Of a stretch of 64,000 bases of DNA, positions 12,961 through 26,154 are shown piece by piece. Position numbers and translations under genes: made by a program. Source of the stretch: Gaeumannomyces sp. JS-464 (lineage: Eukaryota; Ascomycota; Sordariomycetes; Magnaporthales; Magnaporthaceae); the NCBI GenBank assembly GCA_002197995.1, contig NGZR01000012.1:1-64000 (forward strand), in the 5' to 3' direction. A model generated the notes under the pieces. That model was given only the letters and a program-made list of their open reading frames with translations, had not been told where the DNA came from and searched no databases. Each line of letters begins with the position of its first letter. The stretch's first letter is position 1.

Positions 12961-13056
12961 ACGGACCCTGACGGGACTTCGACACCCCCTCCACTTACCG
13001 ACTTACACACACGTCACTACACGTACCTACCCACTTACTACCGACACACACTCCCT
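12961..13056 (-). tRNA. trnK: tRNA-Lys (UUU)
   Basis: The collapsed minus strand has anticodon loop CTTTTAA (UUU) on a full five-pair stem, T-arm GAGGG-TTCGAAT-CCCTC, and D-loop TATAATGGTAGTA. The acceptor begins AGGGATT and has one mismatch. It lies just upstream of tRNA-Trp on the same strand. Confidence 0.75.
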
Positions 13057-13059
13057 ACC

Positions 13060-13330
13060 GTACTTACGTACGTACCGTACTTACCGTACTTACGTACGTA
13101 CCGTACTTACGTGTACCGTACTTACGACACGTGTGCTTCCACTACCTTCTTACTACACACCTTCTACACGACACGTACCTGCTTACTTTCACTACCTTCT
13201 GCTACCGACACGTACACGCACACGCGACACGCTACGCTACCTACTGACGACACACTACACGACACGACCCGTACCACGTACGTGCTACCACCACCACGAC
13301 ACGCACACGCACACGCACGTACACTCACCA
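13060..13330. repeat. GTACGTATTAG and GAAGTAC repeat block
   Basis: The collapsed sequence shows at least three copies of ACGTATTAGTAGTACGTA-like units, then a hairpin TACTTCT...AGAAGTA and a GCTACGAAGTAAGCAAGC element. It fills the gap between tRNA-Lys and the second tRNA-Gly. Confidence 0.65.
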
Positions 13331-13334
13331 CTAC

Positions 13335-13424
13335 CGACTTACGTCGGACCTCGACACCCGACCACTACCGCTGTTTGGACACGACCACGTACACTCCTAC
13401 CCACTTACACACTGACTACACTCG
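13335..13424 (-). tRNA. trnG: tRNA-Gly (UCC), copy 2
   Basis: The raw text matches the 2,072-2,161 tRNA-Gly across the whole gene: same anticodon loop TTCCAAA and same T-arm and acceptor. It differs only in the flanks. The two identical copies imply a recent segmental duplication or recombination between repeats. Confidence 0.82.
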
Positions 13425-13604
13425 TTTGTGTGACACGCGCTTGCTTACCTACCGACACGTACCTACCTTCGTACGTACACGCACACGCTTGCTTACTACT
13501 GACACACTACACGACACGACCTTCGACCTTCGTACCGCTACCGTACTACACTACACTACACACCTTTTTACTACTACTTACTCTACTTCACTTGACTACT
13601 ACGT

Positions 13605-13696
13605 ACGTCCCTACACGACTGACACTCGACACCACTCTACTCGCACGCACTTACACCACGTGCCGACGCTCTACCCGTTGACGCTACTACGGGACC
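13605..13696 (-). tRNA. trnN: tRNA-Asn (GUU)
   Basis: The collapsed minus strand gives a nearly perfect cloverleaf: acceptor GTCCCTA/TAGGGAC, D-stem GCTC/GAGC, anticodon loop CTGTTAA (GUU), T-arm AGATG-TTCGATT-CATCT. It lies upstream of tRNA-Gly copy 2. Confidence 0.85.
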
Positions 13697-13714
13697 ACTA
13701 CGGACACGACACAC

Positions 13715-13810
13715 ACGGACCCGACACCCTTCGACCACGCTACTGACTACGCTACACTGACGTTTACCACGCTCACACCCCGTCACTACCCCACCACACA
13801 CCGGACACCC
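13715..13810 (-). other. tRNA-like remnant
   Basis: Next to tRNA-Asn the collapsed minus strand has a GAAGG-TTCGGTC-CTTTT T-arm and a D-arm-like GAGCTGTAAACTC. The anticodon arm has an A where T33 should be and the acceptor does not pair. It may be a decayed or edited tRNA, possibly Met. Confidence 0.3.
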
Positions 13811-15139
13811 TTCCTGACTACTTACGACACTACTCACTTCTACACTACTTTGACTCTTCACTCACTACTACACTCTACTTTACTTACACTACTGACTACA
13901 CACACACTTTACTCTACACCCTTCACCTTTACGACTTACACACACGACTCTTGTACTGACACACACTACCACACGACTCTTGTACTACACTTACACACTT
14001 ACTACCTTTTTTTTTTTGTTACACACACACTCACTTACACTCCCGTGCACACCTTCCACCTACCACCGACACCCGTACTTTCGACCTTACACCACCTACT
14101 TACGACGTACGCGCACTACCGACACGACACTTCTACTTACTACGTTTTCTACACACTCTTACTACCACTTTACCTTACTTACTACCACACTACGACACAC
14201 ACGCACACACTTACTTGCACCCACCTCCTTTCACGCACTGTGACCGACGTGGACGTACCCACACTCCGACGGTTGGACTTCACCCGTGACCACTGGTGAC
14301 TTCACCGACTTACCTACTACACTTACCTTACTTCACTGTACGCCGACGTTTCACGACCTACCACACTCCACTACTTCTTTTACTCCTACTTTTGACGACT
14401 TACGCTTACACACTTCGCACTTTTTGCACTCTCTTTGTTTTACGGACACACTGTGGCACCGTCTACTACGCCCCACCACACTGTACACACACGCCACTGA
14501 CCTTGTCTTACGTCCCTTTTACTCACTTACACCCGCTACTTACTGGCGACACTCGGCTCTACTACACACACACTTACACACTTTACTACACTACGACGCA
14601 CACGGGCTTCCGTTACACTTTCACTGGACTTTACACCCACTTACTTTCACCACACCACTTACACCTGACACACCACGCCGTGCACACCACTCTGTACTAC
14701 ACACTACTACCACTACTTGTGGTACACGGTTTTTCGTGGACTCACTCGACACTTACACACCACACCACTACCTTCACCTACCTGGTGTCACGACACACCG
14801 GTCACGTGACTTTCACGTTCCGTTGTTGCCACACTTTACCTCTTGACGGTGACACACTGCTTACCACCTTTCACTTTACTACGACCACACCTACCTGACT
14901 GACCTCCGCTGTACACACCTACACTTTTTTTCACTACCTACACACACACACACACACACCACGCTACTACCTTCACACTACACGTACACGTACTACTACT
15001 TACTTACACACTACTACACACTTACACACTACACTACCTACACGTACTACGTACTTACTTTTACTTTACTACTACACACTACTACTACACACTACACTAC
15101 ACTACTACTTACACACACACCACTACGACTACACCACGC

Positions 15140-15255
15140 CCTGCTACCGACACGTACTGCACTGGCTACGCCGACACTGGCTACGCCCTGCTACCGACAC
15201 GTACTGCACTGGCTACGCCGACACTGGCTACGCCGACACTGGCTACGCCACCTAC
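15140..15255. repeat. Direct repeats inside rns variable region
   Basis: In the collapsed reading CTGCTACGAAGTATGCAT followed by GGCTAGCC-type units occurs twice, and the unit GGCTAGCCGAAT about four times. The block sits just 3' of the 790 helix of rns, where a variable helix is expected. The palindromic TACGAAGTA element appears to have entered an rRNA expansion segment. Confidence 0.7.
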
Positions 15256-15555
15256 GGACGACGTCACGCTGACCCTACTGGCACTTCACTACTTTTTCTG
15301 CACACACGACCTACCTTGGGTACTCTACACTCCTTTCGTGCCCTTTGCCTTCGTCCTTCACACCGTCACGTTTTACACGACTACACACACGGTTGCCTTC
15401 GCCTTACACCCACGTCCTCTACACGTACTCACCACGACACTTTTACTCTCTCCTCCTACTACGTACCTACCCTTTCACTACTACACACACCTCTACGTTA
15501 CCACTTTTCCTTACTTACTTGGACACTTACTACACCCGTCTACGGTACCCCTTTA

Positions 15556-17240
15556 CACCACCGGCACACTTTACCACCCTGGGCACACACGACGTGTACA
15601 CACTTTTTTCACGACTTTACTCACTACACACACTTACACGACGGACTACACACTCTTACTTCACACTTTGCCCTACTACGACTTGCCTACCCCTTACTTC
15701 ACTACCCCTCCTTTACTTTTTGTACTTTTGGCCGCACCCACTCTCACGTACACACTGACACCTTTACTTTTCACTTACACACTCTGCTACCACTACACCA
15801 CACACACTCGGCACACACACTCTTTGGCCTTACTCACCCTACACGACTACGGACTACTTTTTCACACACACACACACACCACTGACCTTTACTCACGTAC
15901 ACTACTCGACTACACACTTTACACACACACCTTGGACACTTCACTACTACCACTCCCTTTTTCTTGTTACACTTACCCACCACACCCTACACGTACACTC
16001 TACTCACACACCTTTTCACTCACACCACGCTCACTCACCGTACTGTGTTGACGTTACTACACTACACACACCTTCACACTACTACTTTGACTACTCCACG
16101 TGACACCGTCTTACGACTTTACGACCACACACCTACCCACTACACACACCACACCCTTCACGCTGTCACCACACACTCCTGACTACACTCACGTTACCAC
16201 CCTTGGACACTACCTACACTGACACTACTGTACTTCTTACTACGCTGGTACTACACTACTTACGGACACACACGCACGCCTTTACACTTGTTCTGACTAC
16301 GACCCTACACACTTTACACACGACACGCCTTACACACGACACGCTACTTTTTACACACACGACCACTCTTACGTTACACGTGTTCCTTTACACTTTACAC
16401 TTACGTTCACTACGGCTGCTTACACACACACGTACACGTACACTCCGCTTTTTTTTACGTACACTTACACCGGACTACTTTACTCTACACACTGCTTCAC
16501 ACACGCACCACGTACACTTTCACTCTACACACGTTTGTACTCTACTACTACTTGACACTACACGACTTTTTTCCACGACTACCACTGACACTTTGCCCTA
16601 CCTCCTACGACACACACTTTTACACTGCTTCTACACTACACTGCTCTACTCTTTACTACACGACTTACACTTTGGACACACACACACGTTGTACCTCTTC
16701 ACACCCTACTTTCTCTGTTGACTCTTACGTTACACACGCTACTTCTACACACACCACCTCCCGTCCACACTACACACTCCTGTTACACACACTCACACGG
16801 ACTTGACACACTTACGTTTGGTTACACTACACTACTGCCTACGTTGTACGACACTACACACACCCTGACTCTTTTACTCTACACTTTTACGACACGGGAC
16901 TTCTGACTCTGACTACACTTTCTTTCGACACACCCCACTACGACACCCTTACACACCCCTTGCACACTTACACGCACACTTGTCACACCTCACTCTACCT
17001 CGTTGCTCTTTTACCACGTACCTACTTACCCACTTTACACCACACTACCTGACCTACGACTCCGCGACTTACCCCACTTTCACGTTTCCTTCACTCCACT
17101 TCGCTTACTTACCTTACCCTACACGGACACTTACGCTCACGCCACCACACTCACTACTTTGGTTTACGTACCGACACTGGTTTTACGGGTGTCCCCGGAC
17201 GTTTGACTACACTTTACACACACCTGGCACCACTACCTAC
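15556..17240 (-). other. Group I intron in rns
   Basis: The intron lies between the 530 loop and the block near position 570 of rns. The core is on the right: CTCCGGGGACACCCTAAA (P/Q-like) near 17,190, GGGTAATCGCGGAGTC (R-like) near 17,060, and GTAAAAGAGCAACGAG near 17,005. The endonuclease ORF follows the core on the 3' side. Related cores are near 10.2, 25.8 and 48.4 kb. Confidence 0.75.
15656..16950 (-). CDS. Two-domain LAGLIDADG homing endonuclease in rns intron
   Basis: The collapsed minus strand contains FLGVGQIHVSGKN near 16,580 and HLDKYPLITKK near 16,460, the usual signature behind a first LAGLIDADG motif. A second domain follows with FEKYPILGDKAKDFADF near 15,880, a VHLTEDG-like block, and IKEGMNKGRQSIGQIE just before a TAA at about 15,656. 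The presumed role is spread of the rns intron. At least four single bases are missing in the second domain (for example in GA(A)GAT and in a run of six A). These losses are of both A and T. The start codon was not located. Confidence 0.7.
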
Positions 17241-19019
17241 TACACACGACACCCCACCACTCACTACACACGCACACCACACACACACGACTGACACTAC
17301 ACCACCTACGTCTCTTACCGTACTTACCCGCGACCTGCTGGCACCGCACACTTACGCCACACGACCACTACACTACTACACTACACTCCACTTACTACTA
17401 CCTTACGACACCTTTACTTCGTGACTTACGACTTCTACACGACGCGTACCTCTTCCGTCTTCCACACTTGCCACGTTCACGCCGTTACGGCCACTTGACC
17501 CACACGACTTCCTCACCTGCTGTACCGTACCTTGCACTTGGGACTTCTTCACTCCCCACACTGTGGTCGACTCACACCCTCTCACGTTTCGACCTACCGC
17601 GACACTTACTACACGCTACGTTACACGCCACTTACCCTTACACTACCTACCTACTCCCGACTTTACTTACCGACTTCACTCTTACACACGCACGACACCT
17701 TACTACTACACGACACTACACTACACTACTACTACACGGCTTGTTTACACTTACTTCTTTACGTACACCTTCCTGCTTACCTACACACTACACAACTACA
17801 CACTACACACTACACACCACACACACACACCTTTTACTTACTACTACGGGACTTTTCCCTACACCTTTACACGGTACGGTTGTACACACTACTTTTTTAC
17901 TACCTCACCCTGTTCACCCCACCTTTTACACTACACACACACACTACACCTTCTTTTTTTTTACACGACTACTTACACACTACTACTTGACACTTACACA
18001 CCGTTCGACTTACGCACTGTGTCACACGCACTTTGGACCACGTGTTCACACTCACGACGCCACTCACCCACACGCTCACACTTACACGACTTACGACCAC
18101 TACACTCACTTCTACTTCACTTACTACACCCTTTTACTACGACTACTACACACACACACTACTACACTTACACTACTACTTGACTTACCGTCACCTTACT
18201 ACACACTTTTACACCTACACACACACACACACTTTTTTTTCTTACTCCTTCGGACTTACGACACGCACGGCGTTACACACACACCTCTGCTGCTACGGAC
18301 GTGACTGGGTACTTCCTACGTACGTACCTTTTGCTACCCACTCGGTGTGACTACGGGGTGACTGACTGTGTACTCCTGCTACCACCTTCCACACCGCTAC
18401 TGGACTACGTGACACGCACGACACTTGTGTACTTACGGGACTGGTGTGTACTGTTGCTTCGACTACCGACACGTACTGCGTGTTACCGGACTGACTGTGT
18501 GTGGACGCTGGACGTACGGACGCTGGACGACTTTTTTTCTACTTGTTCTTACCTACACGACACTTACACACCACACCTTTACACCACTCACACTTACCCC
18601 ACACACTCACACTCTCCACCTTCCTCCTTTCACGCGACACGCACGCCTTGACGGACACGTGGACGCACGCCGTTGCTCTGGCTACCACGCTACCTACACA
18701 CTACACCTTACTTTCACTGCCTACCGACACGTACCACACACGACACCGCCTTTACTCACACTACTACTACCACTTACTCTACGACACTACACCACACTAC
18801 CCACGACGTTACCTACCCCGTTTACTCTACGCCTTGCGCGCACCTACGCACACGGACGTGCGCTACGGCACGCACGGGGCACGGACACTTCTGACTACAC
18901 TCGTTACACTGACTGTACGACTTTTCTGACACTTCTACTACACACACTGCTTGTGACTGACTCCTTACTTGTACTTCACGGGACTACACACACTCACGCT
19001 ACACTTTTGACACCACACA

Positions 19020-22000
19020 CCCGACACACTACCACTACACGACACGACTACACACTCACTTACCCACTCCTTACACACACTCACACTTACACACTCTGTA
19101 CTGACACACTACCACTACACTACACCCACTGACACACTTTACACACACTTCACACACTACTACGGTACCTTCACTACACACACTTACACACGACCTTACG
19201 TACACACTTCACACCACGGACCCACTACACTCACTTCACTACACGGGACTTCCACTACCCACCTACTCACGGACGCTACGACACGACTACCACCACACTA
19301 CTCCTTACTTACCCACTCACTTACCTACTGTACTACACACCACTACCTACTACTCTACACGCTCACTACTACACACACACACCTTGTACTCACACACCTT
19401 ACACACCCACTCTACACTACTACTCTTGCACACACACCACCTACTGACACACTCACCTACTCACGACACGTTTTACTTTGTACCTACTTACTCCCTACGA
19501 CACCCACTCACACACACACTGACACTACGACACGGTACACTCACTACACTACACTACACTTTACTTACTCTTCACACACGGACACTCTTGTACACACGAC
19601 TTTACCCCTCACCTCGACTGACACTTACACACACTTCCGCACCTTGTACACCACACACCTACACTACCTACCTGACCTTACGTACACACACACACACCAC
19701 TTCTACTACTACTACTTACACTTACTCACTACTACTTTTTACTACTTACACGACCTACCTTGTTCTTGACACACACACCTACACTACACACCACGACCAC
19801 GACTCTTACTACTTACGTGGGCACGTTACACTTACACCGCCTACTACACACCACTTACCACTCTTTTTGTGTGTGACACGCGCGACACGCGTACGACGCA
19901 CCCTACTACACGTACACGCGACTACACTTGTTACGACACGCTGGGGACGCACTACACGTTACGTACGCTACGACCTACACTTTGTGCTACACGACTACGC
20001 ACACGCTACTTCCTTACGGTACGCTACACCTTCGTTACACGCTGGCTACACTCGTTTTTACTACACTACACACCGACACGTTGTTACTACCTCTGCTGCG
20101 TGCTGCGACACGCACGCGACACGCCGCACGCCACGCACCTACCACTACTTACACTTACTTACCTTTCTTACCTACGTCTTACGCACGACACTGTACGGAC
20201 ACCCCTTACACTACACGACACTACTACTTTACGTACTTACACACTACTACTTTTACCTGACTTCCCCCTGTGCGACACGCGCGACACGCGCGACACGCGC
20301 GACACGCGCGCGCGACACGCGCGACACGCGACGCGACACGCGCGACACGCGCGACACGCACACGCACGGGGGGTTACGCACACGCGGTTACTACTTTACC
20401 ACCCCTCCGTCGCTTGCGCACGCGACACGCACGCGACACGCACGCACACTACTACACTTCGCTCTGTTACTTTTACTACGACACACTACGGGTACTACTC
20501 TCCACTACTTCACCCACTTACACTACTACTTTTTTTACTTTACACACACTTCTACTACACTACGTACTACTTTCTGCACCCACGCTACCTGACACTACAC
20601 GTACTGCACTTACACACCTGTTACTTCTACTACTACTTCACCACTTGTACGCTTCACTTACCCTGCTCTACTACTCGGACTTCACCTACACTTACACTTT
20701 GTTACACCACTCTTTTTCTACACTTTACTTTACTGTCACACACGGACACCACGGTTCACACCTTCGTACGCGTTGCACCTACCACGTACTTTTTCACCTA
20801 CACACGACACCTTGTACCCTACACACACCACACTTTTACTTCCTCTTTCGACACTTCTTTGTTTACCTTCTTCTACCTTCCTTTTCGACGGCGTTTTCTT
20901 GCTACGCGGTTTTGGCGACTTCCTGTTACTTTGGTTGCTGGGGACGTGCTTCGCACGGGGTTACTCTCCACGACTCTTACTTCTTCACACACACGGACAC
21001 ACTGGTGACTACTTAACTACACTACTACACACTTCTTTGTTTGACTACTTACACTCACACTTTACGTTTTACGTTTACACACTCCACACTTGCTTCTACT
21101 TCTCCGTGACGGGGGGTTACCTCACGACACACGTTTACCTCCTACACTACACTGACACTTTACTTACTTTCACTTACGTTGGTGTTTTGACACACGACGT
21201 TACGACTACACACCGTTACTTTACTACTGACTTTTACACACTTCTCTCTACTTTTTACCACTACCTACACTGACTACGTGACACACACACGACGTTACTT
21301 ACTACTTTACTTGGTTGACACTCACTACTGACCACGTTACTTTACTTTTACACGACGGACGGGTGTGTCACACGTGACGTTGACTACCACACACACCTTT
21401 ACACACACCTTACACACTACACTACTTTTTTGTACTGTGTGACTTTTTTTCACTACCGACACGTACACACTTACCTGTACCTTCTACTCTACCGACACTA
21501 CTTACACGTACACTACACTTACTGACTCACTACACACACTTTTTACCCACTACGACACTTGTACACCACTGACGACACCTACGCACTACGACACTTGTAC
21601 GCACTGACACTACGTACGTACTACTACACTTGTACTCACCTTACTCTTACACACACACACACACACGGTACCTCTACACTTTACGACGTACCCCTTTTTT
21701 TTTACCTTACGTACACTACTACGTTTGTTACCACGTACTTACTACACTTACCTTTACGTCTACACTACGTTTACCACCACCACCCTTTACGCCACTACCG
21801 GCACACGACACACGTACCCTCACCGACTACACCACACACTACACTGACACTGACGACACACACACCGCCCCGCCTTACCGCTACTACACCCTTACCTTAC
21901 CACGACCTACACTACCACACACGGACCGTACACCACTTTGGGACACACCTGGTTGTTTTCGACCACTCGTACACCACCACACACTGACACGGACACTCCT

Positions 22001-22140
22001 ACCACCACTGTCACTACGTTCTTTTGGCGACTCTGACTTTCGACCCTTGGTCCTTTGGTTGGTACGCTTGCTACCGACACGTACCACCTACCGCACGACA
22101 CACGTACCGACACGTACCGACACGTACCACACTGGACACA
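19020..22140. other. Repeat-rich stretch, no gene recognised
   Basis: Sampled only. Near 20,270-20,370 the collapsed sequence is an array of about eight GCGAAGC units, with relatives near 19,880, 20,105 and 20,410. A GC-rich block lies near 20,880-20,960. No conserved protein or RNA was recognised. Confidence 0.4.
20270..20445. repeat. GCGAAGC array
   Basis: In the raw text GCGACACGC is repeated in close tandem; collapsed, the unit is GCGAAGC, about eight to ten copies with GCGC spacers. It is the densest of the palindromic short repeats in the window. Confidence 0.8.
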
Positions 22141-22161
22141 CCTTTCCCTTCGCTACGACAC

Positions 22162-22263
22162 GTACGACCTGACACTTCGACACTCACGCACTCTACTTCC
22201 CTTGCCACTGACACACGGTGACCACACGGGACACTCCTTTACCCACGTTACACGTTACCTACC
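22162..22263 (-). pseudogene. tRNA-Asp-like copy with insertion in the anticodon loop
   Basis: The collapsed minus strand repeats the tRNA-Asp of 1,739-1,832: AACTTAACTGGTAAAGGA, then TTCCC-TTGTCAC and later GGGAATAGATGC, then T-arm TTCGAAT. About 12 extra bases (CTTTCATGGCAA) lie between anticodon and 3' stem. The T-stem is weaker and the acceptor differs. It is either a decayed duplicate or a tRNA with a tiny intron at an unusual place. Confidence 0.6.
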
Positions 22264-22269
22264 GCCTAC

Positions 22270-25200
22270 CCTTACACTTGACACTGTACTGTGTGCTTAC
22301 GCTTGCGCACGTACCTTACGCTTGCGCACGTACTCCCCGCACGGGGACTACCTGCACTGCTACCTACACCTACACACTTACCTCTACTACACTGCTTCGC
22401 TTACTTTCGTACCTTACGTACGCACACGCGCTGTGACACACCGCTACACACGCTACGCACACACTTCTTTACTACACTCACTCACTCACTCACTCACTCA
22501 CCCACTCACACCACTACTTCCTACGCTTTCCACTACCTTCTTACGACACGTTTCGTACCTACACACCTCCTACACGGACGCACGTACACTTGACACTACT
22601 TACGTACACCTACTCTACCCTACCTACTACTCACACTACTACTTACCACTTTCCTACCACTACGTACTTGTACACACCCACTCCACACACACACACACAC
22701 ACGACACGGACTACTACTTCCACACACACTACACTACGTACACACACACACACCTACTACTACACACCACACTACACACCGACACTTCTCTTTTTGTACA
22801 CTACTCACTTGACTACTTTTCCTCACACACACACTTTACGTACACACTGACACCCCCACACACACGCTACTTCTGTTACACACCACTACTACTACTACGT
22901 ACTACTGCACGCACGACTACACTACTACACTACGACACACACACCTTGCACACTACCACCCTACACTACACACGGTACACTCTTTCACACACACCCCCCA
23001 CTACTGACCTACGACTACACTTCACCTACCACACACTACACACGTTGCACACGGTGCCCCACCACACTTACGCACTACACCACGCACACTGACACGACCG
23101 ACTACACACTACTGGACGACACTACACACGGCACTACACTCTGACGCTACTTCCTCTACTACACACACTACACACTTACACTCTACGTACCCACGACTCT
23201 ACTCACTACTACACTACTACCCTCCACACCACCACACACACTACACCACCTACGACACACACACACACTCCGTGTGCTACACACCCTACACACACGTACT
23301 ACCTTCCTTCTACTACCCTTGACACTTGTACTTACCTACACTGCACCCTACTTACACACTACTACCACGCTGCACTGTGACTACCACGACACCTACTACT
23401 GCTACTTACACTTCTTTACACTACTCACGTACGTTCTCACACTGTACCTACACACACCTTGCACTACTACTACACTACGTACACTTACCCCCTACTTACA
23501 CACTACCACCTACTACTACACGTACTACGTTACACTACGACACGCTTTACGGTACACTACTGGTACACTTACACTCTACACACACTACCCGTACTACACA
23601 CCTTACACCTTCACACCACACTACCCTGCTACACACACTTACCTTCCTCCTACACGGTGACTTCTACCACTGACGCTTTTACACTACACTCACACCTGTT
23701 TACACACACGACTACGTTGGACGTTTTTACCACGCACACACACGCTACTACACTACTACCCACCACACACACTACACACACACACACTTGTGTACTTACT
23801 ACACTCACACACTTTGTTTTACGACTACACACGCACCCACACACACTCACGTTGTACCCCACTTACTACGACTGACCACTACGCTACACACACTACGACT
23901 ACTACTACACACACTACACACGACCCTCACTACCGTTACTGACGCACCACTTACACTGTGCTTTTACTTTTCTTTACACTTTACGGGTTACCTTCACACT
24001 TCACTACCCGGCTACACCCGGCACACTTCACACACTACACTACGTACACTACGACTTTACTTACACACTTTTTCTTACACTACACTTCACTACTTGGACT
24101 TTTACTTTTTACACTTTTACGACTACACACCCTTGTTCACGTTACACACTGTTCTGTACTTACACACCACTTACTACTACTGCTGCTTTTTTACACTGCG
24201 CACACGCTACCACGACACTACACTCTACACGGCTTTACACTACCCTTTACACTACGGGTACTTTACTCACACTACACACGGACTACTTTTTACTGCGACA
24301 CGCACCACACACACTACTTGACACACTTTACACCTACCTACTACACACTACTACCACGCTGACTTGTTTCACACTACACTACACTTCACACTTTTACCCA
24401 CCACTCCACACGGCTACGACACACTTACACACTTTCCACTTACGTTCACTACTCTCTACCTACTGTTGACACCACACTACTGGACACTTTTACACTACAC
24501 TACCACGACTTTACCCTTACGCTACGTGGTACGACTGACACTTACCACTACTACGACACACTACTACACACACACACCACTCCACTCACCCACCTGGCTA
24601 CACACCCTGCTACTTCACACTTACGGACTCTACTACTTACTTTTACACTTACACACACTGACACGGTCTACGACTACTTGGTTTACACTACTCACGGACA
24701 CACACGACTACACTTTCACTTTCTACCGTACGTACCTGACTACACACCCTACACACTTCACTGACACGCTTTTACTACCACACACTACACCCTTTACTAC
24801 ACACCCCTTTTCTACTCTACGACTGCTCTTTACTTTTTACACTTACACTGACACACCTGCACTCTTTACACACACGTGTACTACACTCACACCCCACTTT
24901 TTGTGCTACCCCCTTTGGGGTTGCTTCGCTACGCACGTACGCGCTTACCTGCTTCGCACTGACACACTACGTACACGCGCTTCGCACTTACACTACACCG
25001 GACTACTTTACTCACACACTGACGCTACTTACTTTTACTCTACACACTCCTTTACACACGACTTTACACCTGTACTACCTGTGACACGTACTTCTCTCCA
25101 CTGCTTTGTTACCACCTACCCTACTACCCACACACACACACACTCTTTACACCTTGACTACTACACCACACTTACTTACTCTTTTTACTGCACCACCTAC

Positions 25201-25600
25201 CTACGACACGTACCTACCTTCGTACGGCCTACGTCCCACGGCCGTACACGGCCGGGGGGGGGCGACACTACGTACACTTTTACACACACACTACGCTTGA
25301 CACTTTGACTACACCCCACACTTTACTACTTTACTCACCTTTTACACACACACACACGCTACTACGTACACACACGACTCCTTCTGCTTCTACCTACGTC
25401 CTGTACACCACACACACTACACGGGTCTACACACACCACGACTTTACGTTGTACGACTACCGACACTCTTTTTTACCACTACCTACTTTGCTACCTACTA
25501 CCTACTTACTTTGACTACGGCTACCGCACTTACGCACTTACGCACGACGACACTGACACTTTTTCTACCCTACACACACCTGGTTTCCCACGCGACCTAC
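22270..25600. other. Unassigned stretch with palindromes
   Basis: Sampled only. Near 22,300-22,340 the element CTTGCGCA-GTA is repeated twice, and near 24,900-24,990 a GCTTCGC/GCGAAGC palindrome cluster follows a CCCCTTTGGGG hairpin. No gene was recognised. Confidence 0.35.
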
Positions 25601-25674
25601 GACGTACCACCTTTACCGACACTCTTCACACACACGTGTTTTTTGACACGACACTTCGACACGACACCCACTCT

Positions 25675-25985
25675 ACCTCGTTGCTCTTTTACCACCCCTT
25701 ACTACTTCCACTACCACCTGTGTGCTACCGACACGTACACGCACCACACACCACGGTTTACACACACTACACGGACTGACTTTACGACACCCGCGACTCA
25801 CCCCACTACTACTCTGCTACCTACACACACGTACGCTTTTCACGACACTGACACACACCTACGTGACTGTTACCCACTACCCCTGACGTCACTTACACTC
25901 ACGGCCACGTACACACACTTTCTCTTACTTACCTTTGGTTACCTACGACGCTTTACGGGCTTCCCCGGTGTTTGGCTCTTTTACC
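25675..25985 (-). other. Group I intron core (family copy 3)
   Basis: The collapsed minus strand has GTAAAAGAGCAACGAGTAG at the left end and GGGGAAGCCCGTAAAGC at the right, with an R-like GTGATCGCGG between, as in the rns intron. The flanking exon is not identified, so the host gene between rns and cox1 is unknown. Confidence 0.55.
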
Positions 25986-25999
25986 ACCTTGACGACTTA

Positions 26000-26123
26000 C
26001 ACACTGTACTACTACACACACTACTACACACACACCTACGCTCTTACCTTTACTTACCTACGACTCCACTACTACACACCCTACTTACACTACACACACT
26101 ACACACGGACGGCACACTACTAC

Positions 26124-26154
<31 letters not shown>

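Larger units (their letters stand above)
14035..19010 (-). rRNA. rns: rns, small-subunit ribosomal RNA (with one group I intron)
   Basis: The collapsed minus strand carries the universal 16S-like landmarks in order. From the right: AAACGGGTAGTAACTC (helix near E. coli 110) at about 18,810; CACTCCTAGCAGCAG (near 350) at about 18,295; GTGCCAGCAGTCGCGGGTAA (530 loop) at about 17,330; GTTAAAGGGTACC and GACGGTT (near 570) at about 15,550; GGATTAGATACCC (near 790) at about 15,320; GTAATCGTGAATCACC and CACGGTGAAT (1340-1380) at about 14,300; GTGTAGTGGAAGTTGCACGG (3' end) at about 14,045. The 5' end is estimated from spacing. A group I intron interrupts it at about 15.56-17.24 kb, and a directly repeated GC-rich block expands the region just 3' of the 790 helix. 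Confidence 0.92.
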
